Positions 40,790 through 49,809 are shown, counted from the first letter of the stretch. The stretch: 55,666 nucleotides of DNA from an uncultured Collinsella sp. (GCA_958412345.1 CATYSO010000016.1:1-55666); one strand, 5' to 3'. Translations and numbers: made by a program. Notes: generated from the letters alone by a model not told the origin.

Positions 40790-41755
40790 TTATCGCTTCC
40801 AGAAGTGGAGGATGAGCGTGGTGCGGTTTTGCTGCTCGGTTTTGACCAGGATGTTGTGGATGTGGGTCTTGACGGTGCCCACGGCAAGGAATAGCTCGTC
40901 AGCGATCTCTTGGTTCGACTTGCCCAGCACAACCAAGCGCATAACCTCGGTCTCGCGATTGGAGAGCTTATAGGCGTTGCGATAGAAGGGCATCTGCTCT
41001 TCGATGTGTCGATCAAGATCGCTGACGTTCTTTTCCTCGGGCGCCTCCTGCATGCGAATCGAGAGCACGTGATAGGCGTAGATGATGAGCAGAATCGCAA
41101 AGTAGCACGCAAAGATATTCTCGCTAAAGTTGCGCTCAGACAGATATAGCTGTAGCCAAGAGGGCGCCAGACTCATGGGGACGACAAGGATGTTGTAGAA
41201 ATCCTCGGCAACGATGCAACCGACCAGGATGGCGCCGATAATCAGGTGCTTTCGCTGGTTGTTGACGCGTGCCTTCAGCTCAACCTTTGTACTCTTATGA
41301 GCCGTCCAACAGATATACAGTCCCACAAAGACAAGGAATACCTGACGCATCGTGTAGTAGAGCCACTGATGCATGGGGCCGGAGGGGACAGCGATGATAA
41401 TCAGCGACTCGCACAGCAAAAACGTTAAGACGGGGATAACGAACTGCTTTTTAGAATGTTTGTCGAGCAAGTCCATGGCAATCAGCCAAATAAAAGCCTG
41501 TGAAGCGGTCGCCACCAGGGTCCGCATTACAGGCATGGTAATTGCGTAATAGTCATTGGCCGGAAAACTTCGGTTTTGCAACGTGTATTCAAAAAAGAAG
41601 ATCTCGGTCATCTCGATGGCGTAGCAAATAAAAACGCCGCCGCCATAGATAAAGAAGCGTCGACGGGACGAGGCATAGGCGGCAAGCGAAAGCACTGCCG
41701 TCACAATACAGATCACGAGTATTGCTAGGGTATAGAAGAACATGAGTGTGTCCAT
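40790..41755 (-). CDS. Membrane-bound LuxR-family regulator, near the agmatine operon
   Basis: A 321-residue regulator with seven predicted membrane segments in residues 1-240 (MFFYTLAILVICIVTAVLSL at the start, then IYGGGVFICYAIEM, MRTLVATASQAFIWLIAMDL, FVIPVLTFLLCESLIIIAV, FLVFVGLYICW, HLIIGAILVGCIVA and FACYFAILLIIYAY). The C-terminal LuxR HTH is KLSNRETEVMRLVVLGKSNQ...VGTVKTHIHNIL. Such 7TM-LuxR proteins are abundant in Coriobacteriia and sense unknown membrane signals. It is divergent from ptcA, so it probably controls agmatine use. The gap carries two copies of the GTGAACGGT palindrome motif. Confidence 0.87.
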   Translation of the reverse strand: MDTLMFFYTLAILVICIVTAVLSLAAYASSRRRFFIYGGGVFICYAIEMTEIFFFEYTLQNRSFPANDYYAITMPVMRTLVATASQAFIWLIAMDLLDKHSKKQFVIPVLTFLLCESLIIIAVPSGPMHQWLYYTMRQVFLVFVGLYICWTAHKSTKVELKARVNNQRKHLIIGAILVGCIVAEDFYNILVVPMSLAPSWLQLYLSERNFSENIFACYFAILLIIYAYHVLSIRMQEAPEEKNVSDLDRHIEEQMPFYRNAYKLSNRETEVMRLVVLGKSNQEIADELFLAVGTVKTHIHNILVKTEQQNRTTLILHFWKR

Positions 41756-41870
41756 CTGTCACCGTCCTGTCTCATTTGATCTCTTATAGAGCCCGCTATA
41801 TCCCCCGGTATACATGCCTCAGCCGTTCGTTCCATTGCGGATTAAACGCCAAGATACAGCATAGCCGTAT

Positions 41871-41960
41871 ACCGTTCACGGTTCCAGACGGTAAACCCCC
41901 TGTAAACTCTTGACCTGCGGGTTTATATTGGATTAGAGAGGGTGTAACTCCGTGAACGGT
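41871..41960. promoter_or_regulatory. ptcA control region with two palindrome motifs
   Basis: ACCGTTCACGGT at 41871-41882 is a perfect 5+2+5 palindrome. A second copy, CCGTGAACGGT, lies at 41950-41960, reversed relative to the first, 80 bp away. A -35-like TTGACC is at 41910-41915. The region lies between luxR1 and ptcA; the remaining 120 bp before ptcA show no gene. Confidence 0.6.
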
Positions 41961-42084
41961 CTTTAATCCCGAATAAACTAGGTAAAAATTGCATACGGGT
42001 GAATGATGGTCTTGTCAACACGAGGCGTGATGTTCGAGCGCCTCATAGTTAATAGTCGGCAAGACCGGCGGAAAGGAAATCGAC

Positions 42085-43158
42085 ATGGCACTGCCTAAGG
42101 ATTTCATCGACACCAACGACTTCACCAAAGAGCAGATCCTGGCTATCGAGGATCTTGGCCTGGCAATGAAGAAGGCCATCAAGGTTGACGGTTATTATCC
42201 GCACCTGCTCCGCAACAAGAGCCTTGGCATGATCTTCCAGCAGGTCTCCACCCGCACCCGTCTTTCCTTCGAGACCGCTATGACCGACCTCGGCGGCCAT
42301 GCTCAGTTCTATGGCCCTGGCACCATCCAGCTCGGCGGTCACGAGTCCCTGGGCGACACCGCTCGCGTTATGGGCTCGCTGCTCGACATCATGATGGCTC
42401 GCGTTGACCGTCACAAGGACGTCGTCGGCCTCGCCGAGGGCTCCGCTGTGCCCGTCATCAATGGCATGTCCGAGTTCAACCATCCCACGCAGGAGATGGG
42501 CGACCTCATGACCATGCTCGAGAACCTCCCCGAGGGCAAGAAGATCGAGGACTGCACCCTGGCCTTCATCGGCGACGCCACCCAGGTCTGCGTCTCCCTC
42601 ATGTTCATCGCCTCCAAGATCGGCATGAAGTTTGTCCAGTTTGGACCTAAGGGCCACCAGATCCCCGACGGCGGCCTGCACGTCGGCACCGTCGAGGAGC
42701 GCGCCGAGTTCGGCAAGCAGATGATGGCCATCGCCGAGGAGAACTGCAAGGTTTCCGGCGGCTCGGTTGTTATCTCCGACGACATCGAGTGCATCAAGGG
42801 CGCCGACTTCATCTACACCGACGTGTGGTATGGCCTGTACGACGAGGAGGTCTCGGGCGAGAACTACATGGACGTGTTCTATCCCAAGTATCAGGTCACC
42901 ATGGATATGATGAACTTCGCCGGCCCCAACTCCAAGTTCATGCACTGCCTGCCGGCCACCCGCAACGAGGAGGTCGTCGACGAGGTCATGGACGATCCCG
43001 AGCGCTCCCTGTGCTGGGTCGAGGCCGAGAACCGCAAGCACTCCATCCGTGCTCTCCTTGCCGCCCTGGGCAAGCGCACCCCGCTCAACGACGAGGGCGT
43101 CGAGTACTCCGCCAAGGCCGAGCTTCACGCCGCTCTCGAGGCTCTCGAGCAGCTCTAA
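42085..43158 (+). CDS. ptcA: Putrescine carbamoyltransferase
   Basis: A 357-residue transcarbamoylase that, in agmatine catabolism, converts N-carbamoylputrescine and phosphate to putrescine and carbamoyl phosphate. The carbamoyl-phosphate motif STRTR is at 55-59. The ligand loop HCLPATR is at 287-293, as in Enterococcus putrescine carbamoyltransferase, and the central GDATQVCVSLMFI and DVWYGLYDEEV match closely. Ornithine carbamoyltransferase is less likely given the aguA neighbours. An antiporter and agmatine deiminase follow. No carbamate kinase is present in the window, so the ATP-forming step must be encoded elsewhere. The ribosome site is GGAAAGGAAA. Confidence 0.93.
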   Translation: MALPKDFIDTNDFTKEQILAIEDLGLAMKKAIKVDGYYPHLLRNKSLGMIFQQVSTRTRLSFETAMTDLGGHAQFYGPGTIQLGGHESLGDTARVMGSLLDIMMARVDRHKDVVGLAEGSAVPVINGMSEFNHPTQEMGDLMTMLENLPEGKKIEDCTLAFIGDATQVCVSLMFIASKIGMKFVQFGPKGHQIPDGGLHVGTVEERAEFGKQMMAIAEENCKVSGGSVVISDDIECIKGADFIYTDVWYGLYDEEVSGENYMDVFYPKYQVTMDMMNFAGPNSKFMHCLPATRNEEVVDEVMDDPERSLCWVEAENRKHSIRALLAALGKRTPLNDEGVEYSAKAELHAALEALEQL

Positions 43159-43220
43159 GCCTCAAGGCTTCTAAAAGCACGTTTGCGGGCGGCGGATGCT
43201 CGTCTCCTGTCGCCCGCTCA

Positions 43221-43260
43221 CCGAGGCCCAAGCAATTGCCTTAATACCTTAGGGCCTCGG
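43221..43260. promoter_or_regulatory. Intercistronic hairpin between ptcA and aguD1
   Basis: A 9-bp perfect stem CCGAGGCCC / GGGCCTCGG (43221-43229 with 43252-43260), without a T-run. It may shape mRNA stability. The role is inferred. Confidence 0.4.
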
Positions 43261-43291
43261 ATCTGTCCAAGACTGAGCGAAGGAGCTCATC

Positions 43292-44731
43292 ATGAGCGAC
43301 GGAAAGAAAAAGCTTTCCTTCTTGACGGTCATTTCGACCATCATCTGCGTCGTCTTCGTTTGCGAGGCCGCCGCACCTGCTGCCGCTATTGGCAACCAGC
43401 AGTTCTTCTGGTGGATCTTCCTGATCCTGACCTTCCTGCTCCCTTATGGCATGGTTGTCGCCGAGCTCGGCACCACCTATGACGGCGAGGGCGGCATTTA
43501 CGACTGGGTACGCGATGGCCTGGGCGACAAGTGGGGCGCCCGCATTTCGTATTACTACTGGGTCAACTACCCGCTGTGGATCGCCTCGCTGGCCACCATG
43601 TTCCCCGACATCCTGGGCATGGTCTTTGGCGTCGAGTTCAACCTGATTGCCAAGATGGGTATCGAACTTGCCTTTGTGTGGATCGTCTATCTTATGGGCC
43701 GCTCCAAGGCTGCCGACTCCGAGTGGGTCCTCAACGGTGGCGCCATTATCAAGGTCGCCGTTGCCGTTATCGTCGGCGCCCTGGGCATCTGGTATGCCAT
43801 GGAGAACGGTTTTGCGAACGACATGTCCGCTGCCACCTTCCTGCCCGAGCTCACCAACACCAACGCTCTTGGCTACCTGTCCATCATCATCTTTAACTTC
43901 ATGGGCTTCGAGGTCATCTGCACCATGACCGACGACATGGCCGATCCCGCTCGCGATATTCCCAAGGCTATCATCGTCGGTGGCGTGGCTATCGCCGTCA
44001 TCTACCTGTTCGCCGGCTTCGGCATCGGCGCCGCCGTGCCGGCCGATTCCATCGACCCCGACTACGGCATGATCGTCGCAGTCCAGACCATGGTGGGCGA
44101 CTCCATGATCTTCAAGGTCATCTGCATCGCCTTCCTGATCACCCTGTTCGCCAACATGGCCGCCTGGTCCTTCGGCGTCAACTCCGTCGCCCGCTACGCT
44201 GCCGAGCACGGCAACATGCCCAAGGTCTTCGCCTCGATGATCTCGGATGACGACATGCCCAACGGCGCCAACCTGGTCAACGCTGTCGTTGCCTCCTTGG
44301 TTCTCTGCCTGCAGCTGGTGCCCATCGACGCCATCTCCAACGGTGTCTTCTGGATGCTCTTCGGCACCTCCGTCGTCTTCCTGCTGCTCACCTACATCCC
44401 GATGTTCCCGGCGTTCCTCAACCTTCGTAAGAACGACCCCAACCGTGAGCGCATCTTCACGTTCCCGTTCAAGGGCGCGATGATGAAGGTCATGCTGGCC
44501 ATCCCCTGCATCGAGCTGGTTCTTGCCATCGTTGCAACGCTGGTACCGTTCTCCGCCGCTGAAATTGGCGACAAGGTCCCGATGATCGTTATCTTCATCG
44601 TGCTTGTGCTCATCGGCGAGGTCGTCCGTGTTGTCTCCGCTAAGGGCCGCAAGGAAGAGTACAAGGGTCTGACCCCTGAGCTCGCAGCCCAGCGTCTCGC
44701 TGAGGAGGCCGCCGAGGCCGAGGAGAACTAG
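43292..44731 (+). CDS. aguD: Agmatine/putrescine antiporter (APC family), first copy
   Basis: A 479-residue APC-family transporter expected to exchange external agmatine for internal putrescine. It has about 12 membrane segments, beginning FLTVISTIICVVFVCEAAAPAAAIG and FFWWIFLILTFLLPYGMVVAELG, with NFMGFEVICTMTDDMADPARDI in the middle and a Glu/Ala-rich cytoplasmic tail (LAAQRLAEEAAEAEEN). Placement between ptcA and aguA supports the assignment; specificity for other amines is not excluded. It starts 133 bp after ptcA with AAGGAG. A close paralog is at 46972. Confidence 0.87.
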   Translation: MSDGKKKLSFLTVISTIICVVFVCEAAAPAAAIGNQQFFWWIFLILTFLLPYGMVVAELGTTYDGEGGIYDWVRDGLGDKWGARISYYYWVNYPLWIASLATMFPDILGMVFGVEFNLIAKMGIELAFVWIVYLMGRSKAADSEWVLNGGAIIKVAVAVIVGALGIWYAMENGFANDMSAATFLPELTNTNALGYLSIIIFNFMGFEVICTMTDDMADPARDIPKAIIVGGVAIAVIYLFAGFGIGAAVPADSIDPDYGMIVAVQTMVGDSMIFKVICIAFLITLFANMAAWSFGVNSVARYAAEHGNMPKVFASMISDDDMPNGANLVNAVVASLVLCLQLVPIDAISNGVFWMLFGTSVVFLLLTYIPMFPAFLNLRKNDPNRERIFTFPFKGAMMKVMLAIPCIELVLAIVATLVPFSAAEIGDKVPMIVIFIVLVLIGEVVRVVSAKGRKEEYKGLTPELAAQRLAEEAAEAEEN

Positions 44732-44739
44732 AGCACCCT

Positions 44740-45000
44740 GTTCTGGGGCTCCAACCCTCCTCGTGTACCAACGCGCGCTTCGTCGGGCTTGTCGCTCCCG
44801 ACTCCGGGCACTCCGGCCTCTTTGGAGGCGTGCCCAAGCGACAGGTTTGCTAACCATTCCCTGGGGTGGGTGTGAGCTATTGCTCCGGTAACCACCGCCC
44901 ACCCCAATCTCTCTTCCGTATCCTTCGTGCGTTCTGTCTCCGCGCACCGGGTTACGTCGTCGCTTGCCGGTGCGATTCCGTGAAAACCGGCACCGGGCGC
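44740..45000. promoter_or_regulatory. Hairpin-rich gap between aguD1 and aguA1
   Basis: No gene is seen in the 367-bp gap. It holds several hairpins: around 44800-44850 (GGGCACTCC/GGCGTGCCC), at 44863-44905 (GGGGTGGG with CCCACCCC), and near 44995-45030 (a GGGCGCCCCG arm). They may end aguD1 transcripts or shape the aguA1 leader. Confidence 0.4.
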
Positions 45001-45098
45001 CCCGACCTTTGCCGGGGAACGGGCGCCTACCATCTCTTGGTTTTAGGCTGCGGGTAACCCGCCCGCAGCAAGCGATCGTTCGATTTGGAGGAAATCTT

Positions 45099-46304
45099 AT
45101 GCGTACGATCACCGAGTCCGAGTCCACCCCCAAGGCCGACGGCTTCTTCATGCCCGCCGAGTTCGCCCCGCAGGATCGCGTGTGGATGGGCTGGCCCCAC
45201 CGCACCGACACCTGGGCCCACGGCGCCAAGCCGGCCCAGAAGCAGTATGCCGCCATCGCCCGCGCCATCTCCGAGTTCACCCCGGTCTATATGTGCGCCA
45301 ACCAGGTCGACTACGCCAACTGCAAGGCCGTCTTCGAGAACGACGAGAACGTCACCGTCATCGAGATGACCACCGACGACGCTTGGTTCCGCGACACCGC
45401 CGCCACCTACGTCATCAACGGCAAGGGCGAGAAGCGCGCCAACCACTGGCACTTCAACGCCTACGGCGGCCTCGTCGACGGCCTGTACTTCCCGTGGGAC
45501 AAGGACGAGCAGATCGCCCTCAAGATGGCTGAGCTCTCCGGCTGCCGCCGCTATCGTCCCGATGACATGATCCTCGAGGGCGGCTCCATCACCGTCGACG
45601 GCGAGGGCACCCTTGTCGTGACCGACCAGTGCCTGCTTTCCCCGGGCCGCACCTGCTCTGCGGTGCTCGAGGAGGAAGAGGATCCCGAGTCCATCTGGCC
45701 CAAGTACCACAAGAAGTTTGAGCCCTGGAGCGAGGAGCTTCGCGCCTACATGGACGAGCACCTCAAGGATTACCTGGGTGTCGAGAAGGTCATCTGGGTC
45801 AAGGAGGGCATCGACCCCGAGGAGACCAACGGCCACATCGACGACGTCGCCACGTTCATCGCCCCGGGCGTCATGGCCTGCATCTGGACCGACGATCCCG
45901 AGTATCCGTTCTACGAGCAGTGCCACGCCGCCTACGAGACCCTCTCCAACGCCGTTGACGCCAAGGGCCGCAAGATGAAGGTCTACAAGCTCTGCATGCC
46001 CGTGAACCCGCTGTTCATGGACCAGGCCTCCTGCGACACCATCGACGCCGACGAGAACGCCGAGCCGCGCGTCCCCGACGAGCCGCTGATCGCCTCTTAC
46101 ATGAACTACCTGGTCACCAACCACGGCGTTATCGTCCCGCAGTACGGCGACGAGAACGACCAGCTGGCCGTTGACACGCTCCAGAAGATCTACGACGAGG
46201 TCTGGGGCGAGGGCGTCTACAAGTGCGTCGGCGTTCAGTCCGAGCAGGTCGTCTTCGGCGGCGGCAACATCCACTGCATTACGCAGCAGGAGCCGTCTGC
46301 GTAA
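45099..46304 (+). CDS. aguA: Agmatine deiminase family protein, divergent paralog
   Basis: A 401-residue member of the agmatine deiminase (PAD_porph) family. The catalytic-type residues are Asp94/Asp99 in DDAWFRD (93-99), His246 and Asp248 in NGHIDD and Cys393 in GGGNIHC. It is 28 residues longer than AguA2 because of a 25-residue insertion after the CLLSPGR motif (about 185-210), and the usual RDxGP loop reads RDTAAT. I infer a possible shift of substrate or of assembly. It is placed behind ptcA-aguD1. A perfect GGAGGAAAT precedes the ATG at 45099; the longer frame to 44964 has no site. Confidence 0.83.
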   Translation: MRTITESESTPKADGFFMPAEFAPQDRVWMGWPHRTDTWAHGAKPAQKQYAAIARAISEFTPVYMCANQVDYANCKAVFENDENVTVIEMTTDDAWFRDTAATYVINGKGEKRANHWHFNAYGGLVDGLYFPWDKDEQIALKMAELSGCRRYRPDDMILEGGSITVDGEGTLVVTDQCLLSPGRTCSAVLEEEEDPESIWPKYHKKFEPWSEELRAYMDEHLKDYLGVEKVIWVKEGIDPEETNGHIDDVATFIAPGVMACIWTDDPEYPFYEQCHAAYETLSNAVDAKGRKMKVYKLCMPVNPLFMDQASCDTIDADENAEPRVPDEPLIASYMNYLVTNHGVIVPQYGDENDQLAVDTLQKIYDEVWGEGVYKCVGVQSEQVVFGGGNIHCITQQEPSA

Positions 46305-46317
46305 CTGTCTGTCTTCC

Positions 46318-46440
46318 CGAGGCACGGCACCTTGCCCTTCAATCGTCGGGCATGACCCTTAAGGTCAATGCCCTCCTCTTTCAGGGCAATCTGCCGCACC
46401 TCGGAAACCCAGCCAATCACGCAGACGCTTAATCGTCTGG
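46318..46440 (+). repeat. Structured 3' element C, copy after aguA1
   Basis: This shares GGCACCTTGCCC, GGGCATGACC/AGGTCAATGCCC and GGGCAATCTGCC modules with elements A and B, but in permuted order. It lies 13 bp past the aguA1 stop. Confidence 0.6.
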
Positions 46441-46531
46441 CTTTCCGAGGCACCCCATCTCGCCGCTCAAACCGTCGCTCGCGTACCAAAGTACGCTTCG
46501 CTCCTCTTTCGCGGCGACCTGGGGCACCTCG

Positions 46532-46625
46532 AAAACCCAGCCGGTCAAGCGGACAGGTGGCGTGTCGTCCCATCTCGGGGCATTGATGGGCTGCTGCTTG
46601 ATGTCTTGGTCGGCTGGGTTTTTCT
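46532..46625 (+). terminator. Terminator of the ptcA-aguD-aguA operon
   Basis: An 18-nt stem (46532-46549 with 46605-46622; arm AAAACCCAGCCGGTCAAG) pairs fully only if two G-U wobbles are allowed, then ends in TTTTTC. The large loop contains another GGACAGGT word. A second GGGCACTCCG/CGGAGTGCCC hairpin follows at 46628-46659. Confidence 0.7.
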
Positions 46626-46668
46626 TTGGGCACTCCGTTGCCTCCACTTCGGAGTGCCCGCCTCTTTG

Positions 46669-46751
46669 ATTGAGTACGCGTCTGATCTGGGATTTATTGC
46701 GGGTTAGGCCAATTGTTCGCTTGAATTTCCCAGGTCAGACGCGTATTCAAT
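46669..46751 (+). ncRNA. Long hairpin upstream of aguD2
   Basis: A 24-bp stem (46669-46692 with 46728-46751) with a 35-nt loop; both differences from perfect pairing are G-U wobbles (arm ATTGAGTACGCGTCTGATCT and so on). It lies 220 bp before the aguD2 start, in a stretch with no gene (46305-46971). It could be a leader RNA or a small RNA. Confidence 0.45.
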
Positions 46752-46971
46752 TGCTGATAGTTTCCGGTTGCGAGCGCGACCGTTTTGATCGGAGTTTCTA
46801 TGTACCAGCGTATCGTTATCTACACGCGCCTGTTCCGCGAGCGTTGGTCCAATAATTGCATCCTTTCTTCTCTTTGGGATGGCACCTGCACCGGTGACGC
46901 GGCCTGCAACCCTACCTTGGGCTGCGCCTTCGGTACAGATGCCATCCTTTTTGCTGTAGGGGGAGCGCGTC

Positions 46972-48381
46972 GTGGCAGGTAAAAAGTTCTCCCTGTTCGA
47001 GGTCATCCTCTCGGTTATCTGCGTTGTCTTTACCATCGAGGCGGCCGCTCCGGCATCTGCCATGGGTAACGTGCAGTTCTTCTGGTGGATCTTCCTCATC
47101 ATTACGTTTTTGCTTCCCTATGGCCTGGTGGTGGCCGAGCTCGGTACGGCGTTCGATTCCGAGGGCGGCCTGTACGATTGGGTTCGCCTGGGCTTGGGCG
47201 ACCGTTGGGGCGCCCGCTGCTCCTGGTGCTATTGGGTCAACTTTCCACTGTGGGTGGCAAGTATCGCCTGCATGTTCCCCAGTGTCATCAATGCGGTATG
47301 GGGCATCGAATTTTCGCTTGGGGTCCGAATTGCCATCGAACTTGCCTTTGTGTGGGGCGTCACGGTCATGGCAATGCAGCCGGTGGCCGAGGCCGATTGG
47401 GTCATGGATGGCGGCGCCGTCATCAAGGTGCTCATTACCGCCGTGGTGGGAATCGTCGGCATCTGGTTTGCCTGCAACAACGGCTTTGCCAACGATATGT
47501 CGTTTAAGACCTTTGTCCCCGATCTTGGAGACACTAACTCACTGACGTATCTTTCGATCATCCTCTTCAATTTTATGGGCTTTGAGGTGGTCGCGACCTT
47601 TGCCAGCACGATGAAAAACCCGTCGCGTGATATCCCCAAGGCGGTTATCGCCGGCGGCGTTGCCATTGCGACCATTTACATCATCTGTGGTGTTGGCATT
47701 GGGGCCGCGGTCCCCACCGAGCAGCTTTCGCTCGATTCGGGCATTGTGGACGCGGTCGGCGCCATGGTGGGGCGCAGCCACCCGCTGACAATGATCGTGG
47801 GCATGGCCTTTTTGGTAACGCTGTTTGCCAACATGATTTGTTGGAGCTTTGGCGTCAACAACGTGGCGAGCTATGCCGCGCGCCATGGCAACATGCCGCG
47901 TCCCTTTGCGCTGGTGTCCAAGAAGACCGGCATGCCCAACGGCTCGGCACTCATTAACGGTTGTTTTGCCAGCTTGGTGCTGCTACTTCAGATTCCGCTG
48001 GGTGAAGGTTCCGACGTCTTTTGGGTCTTCTTCTCGATGAACGTCGTCTTTCTGCTCATGAGCTATATCCCGATGTTCCCGGCGTTTTGGCGCCTGCGTA
48101 AATACGACGACCGCCCACGTGTGTTCCGCGCGCCCTTCGAGGGCAAGGTGCTTGCGGTAGCGCTTGCGGTGCCCGTGGTAGAGCTCGTGCTTTCGATTGT
48201 TGCGACAATCGTGCCGCTTAACAGCTCACCCGCCGAGATGTCAAAGTTGCCCATTCTCATGGGTGTGGTGATCGGCGTGTTGCTGGGCGAGGTTTCGCGC
48301 CTTATATCGCGCCGCGGCCGCAGTGTCGATAATCCCGGCGTTGGCGCAAGGGGGACAGGTCGCTTCGCACCAAAACAGTAG
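46972..48381 (+). CDS. aguD: Agmatine/putrescine antiporter (APC family), second copy
   Basis: A 469-residue paralog of AguD1 with the same fold (SLFEVILSVICVVFTIEAAAP, FFWWIFLIITFLLPYGLVVAELG, NFMGFEVVATFASTMKNPSRDI). It begins with GTG behind GGGGGAG. Unlike AguD1, the C-terminal tail is short and Arg-rich and runs into an intergenic-type GGGGGACAGGT word, so the natural end may have been replaced by repeat DNA. It stands between two agmatine deiminase genes, after the terminator and long hairpin. Its substrate may be agmatine or another amine. Confidence 0.83.
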   Translation: MAGKKFSLFEVILSVICVVFTIEAAAPASAMGNVQFFWWIFLIITFLLPYGLVVAELGTAFDSEGGLYDWVRLGLGDRWGARCSWCYWVNFPLWVASIACMFPSVINAVWGIEFSLGVRIAIELAFVWGVTVMAMQPVAEADWVMDGGAVIKVLITAVVGIVGIWFACNNGFANDMSFKTFVPDLGDTNSLTYLSIILFNFMGFEVVATFASTMKNPSRDIPKAVIAGGVAIATIYIICGVGIGAAVPTEQLSLDSGIVDAVGAMVGRSHPLTMIVGMAFLVTLFANMICWSFGVNNVASYAARHGNMPRPFALVSKKTGMPNGSALINGCFASLVLLLQIPLGEGSDVFWVFFSMNVVFLLMSYIPMFPAFWRLRKYDDRPRVFRAPFEGKVLAVALAVPVVELVLSIVATIVPLNSSPAEMSKLPILMGVVIGVLLGEVSRLISRRGRSVDNPGVGARGTGRFAPKQ

Positions 48382-48416
48382 CGCCGCGAGTTGTGCGGCG
48401 CTGGCTGCATCTTGGA

Positions 48417-48608
48417 TTACTGTTCGCGGTGCTCGGGATCAGAAGCGAGCTTAGGCGCAAAGTAGGGGACGTGGCCCAGGTAAGGGCAACTGTCCGTGCG
48501 TTCGTCGACAACACAGGGGATATCGTCGTAGGTGAGTGAGTCGCTCAGGCGGGCGATGGCCTTGGCTGCAGGAGCGACGAGCATCTTGAGCGGTGCGATA
48601 GGCGCCAT
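48417..48608 (-). CDS. Small hypothetical protein
   Basis: A 63-residue protein with an excellent ribosome site (AAGGAG five bases before the ATG). The N-terminus MAPIAPLKMLVAPAAKAIARL is amphipathic, and the second half (DDIPCVVDERTDSCPYLGHV) contains two cysteines. No family is recognised. It lies convergent to aguD2 and may be a short co-regulated peptide, but nothing beyond the translation signal supports that. Confidence 0.5.
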   Translation of the reverse strand: MAPIAPLKMLVAPAAKAIARLSDSLTYDDIPCVVDERTDSCPYLGHVPYFAPKLASDPEHREQ

Positions 48609-48714
48609 GGCATCTCCTTTTCTTCATGCGACCCGTGTTTTGGCGTGAATGTATACGCCGCAAGTCTAGCATCCCGCCGCGGAGAGCTTCAAACCACCAC
48701 AAAGGTGATGAGCA

Positions 48715-48932
48715 GATGCAAGTGAGTAGACTTTTTTGAACTTACCGAGCACATCGCAACAAATACTCAATAAAACCGCAGGTCAGAGCTGTGGCGTTTT
48801 GGGGCGTGCTTGGTCTCCTACAAAAAGCCTACTCACTTGGTTTTTCTGCTAGAAGACCGCCGCGATGGAAGGCAGCTCCCTCGTGGCGGCAGACATTTGC
48901 CCAGATAAAACCTGCCAAAATAAACCTGTCTA
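48715..48932 (-). repeat. 220-bp element downstream of luxR2, copy 2
   Basis: The same element as at 40561-40780, in the same orientation and 73 bp past the luxR2 stop. Arms AAGTGAGTAGACTTTTTT (48720-48737) and AAAAAGCCTACTCACTT (48822-48838) are unchanged while loop bases differ, as expected for a structure under selection. Confidence 0.85.
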
Positions 48933-49005
48933 CTCTTTGAGCCAGAGCCGACAATAATTCAAATGGCGAAATCAAAGGGCGTTCTCCGTATGGAAAGCGC
49001 CCTTT

Positions 49006-49809
49006 TTATCGCGGGATGTTTCGCGTGGCAGTCATGAGGCCCAGGCGGTTTTTGACGCCGAGCTTGTGATAGAGGGCGTTGACATGCTTTTTTACGGTCG
49101 ACTCCGAGATATAGAGCTCCTCGGCCATTTCGCGGTTGGTCTTGCCGGCAAGCATCATCTTGAGCACCTCTGCCTCGCGGGGGAGGACTTCGAGCTCGCT
49201 GATGAGCGCCTCTAAGGGGTTCTCGCAAGCTTGCTGTGCGGTGCTCTGCGCAAGGATCCCGTACAGGCGCAGGCTCAGGTGCCGCGCGAGCTGGCGTAGG
49301 GCTTCGAGCTCTTCGTCCGAAAAATCCCCCGCTTCTCGTGCGCGAAACAGCGTGAGCGACCCCAGGGATGTGCCCCCGTGCGCGAGCGTGGCAGTGCAGC
49401 CATAGTAGATGCCGAGCGGCTTCATCCACTCCTGATAGATGGGCGTTGCGTTGCGGCGCTCGACATCCACGAGGTCCAGGTCGCGATAAACATGCACGTT
49501 GTGAACGTCAAAGCTCCAAAGGGTGTAGTCAAAGGCGGCATAGCGTTCGTAGTAGCTCTCGAGCTGGTCTTCTGCCATGCCACGGGCAACGGGGCTTACG
49601 AATTCTGTCTGTCCGTGTGTGCCGGCGCGTGCGATATCAAACATCGAGGCCCGGTGCGATATCACCTGATTAACTCTATCAAGAAGCCTGGCTTGAAGCG
49701 TGGCGAAGTCGCCGCAGCCATGAATCCATAAGGCGCAGTCGTTGAGGGCGGACCAGCGGCTCCCGTGGATCTCATCGGGGTTAAAGCGGGTATGCGTGGT
49801 ATTGGTCAT
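49006..49809 (-). CDS. LuxR-family regulator next to aguA2
   Basis: A 267-residue cytoplasmic LuxR-type regulator with no membrane segments. The N-terminal 180 residues look like a GAF-type sensor (HRASMFDIARAG, then LGIYYGCTATLAHGGTSLGSLTLFR). The HTH is VLPREAEVLKMMLAGKTNRE...SESTVKKHVNALYHKLGV near the C-terminus. It is divergent from aguA2, so it probably controls it; a GTGAACGGT word lies between the two genes. Unlike LuxR1 it is soluble, so the two agmatine loci are likely wired to different signals. Confidence 0.86.
   Translation of the reverse strand: MTNTTHTRFNPDEIHGSRWSALNDCALWIHGCGDFATLQARLLDRVNQVISHRASMFDIARAGTHGQTEFVSPVARGMAEDQLESYYERYAAFDYTLWSFDVHNVHVYRDLDLVDVERRNATPIYQEWMKPLGIYYGCTATLAHGGTSLGSLTLFRAREAGDFSDEELEALRQLARHLSLRLYGILAQSTAQQACENPLEALISELEVLPREAEVLKMMLAGKTNREMAEELYISESTVKKHVNALYHKLGVKNRLGLMTATRNIPR

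Noticed and set aside
42085..43158. Reading ptcA as ornithine carbamoyltransferase (arginine deiminase pathway)
   Set aside because: Neighbouring agmatine deiminases and antiporter, and closer motif match to putrescine carbamoyltransferase; no arcA or arcC is seen.
43241..45280. 679-residue minus-strand frame opposite aguD1
   Set aside because: Shadow of aguD1 and the hairpin-rich gap; composition is Gly/Asp/Glu/His rich with no family pattern.
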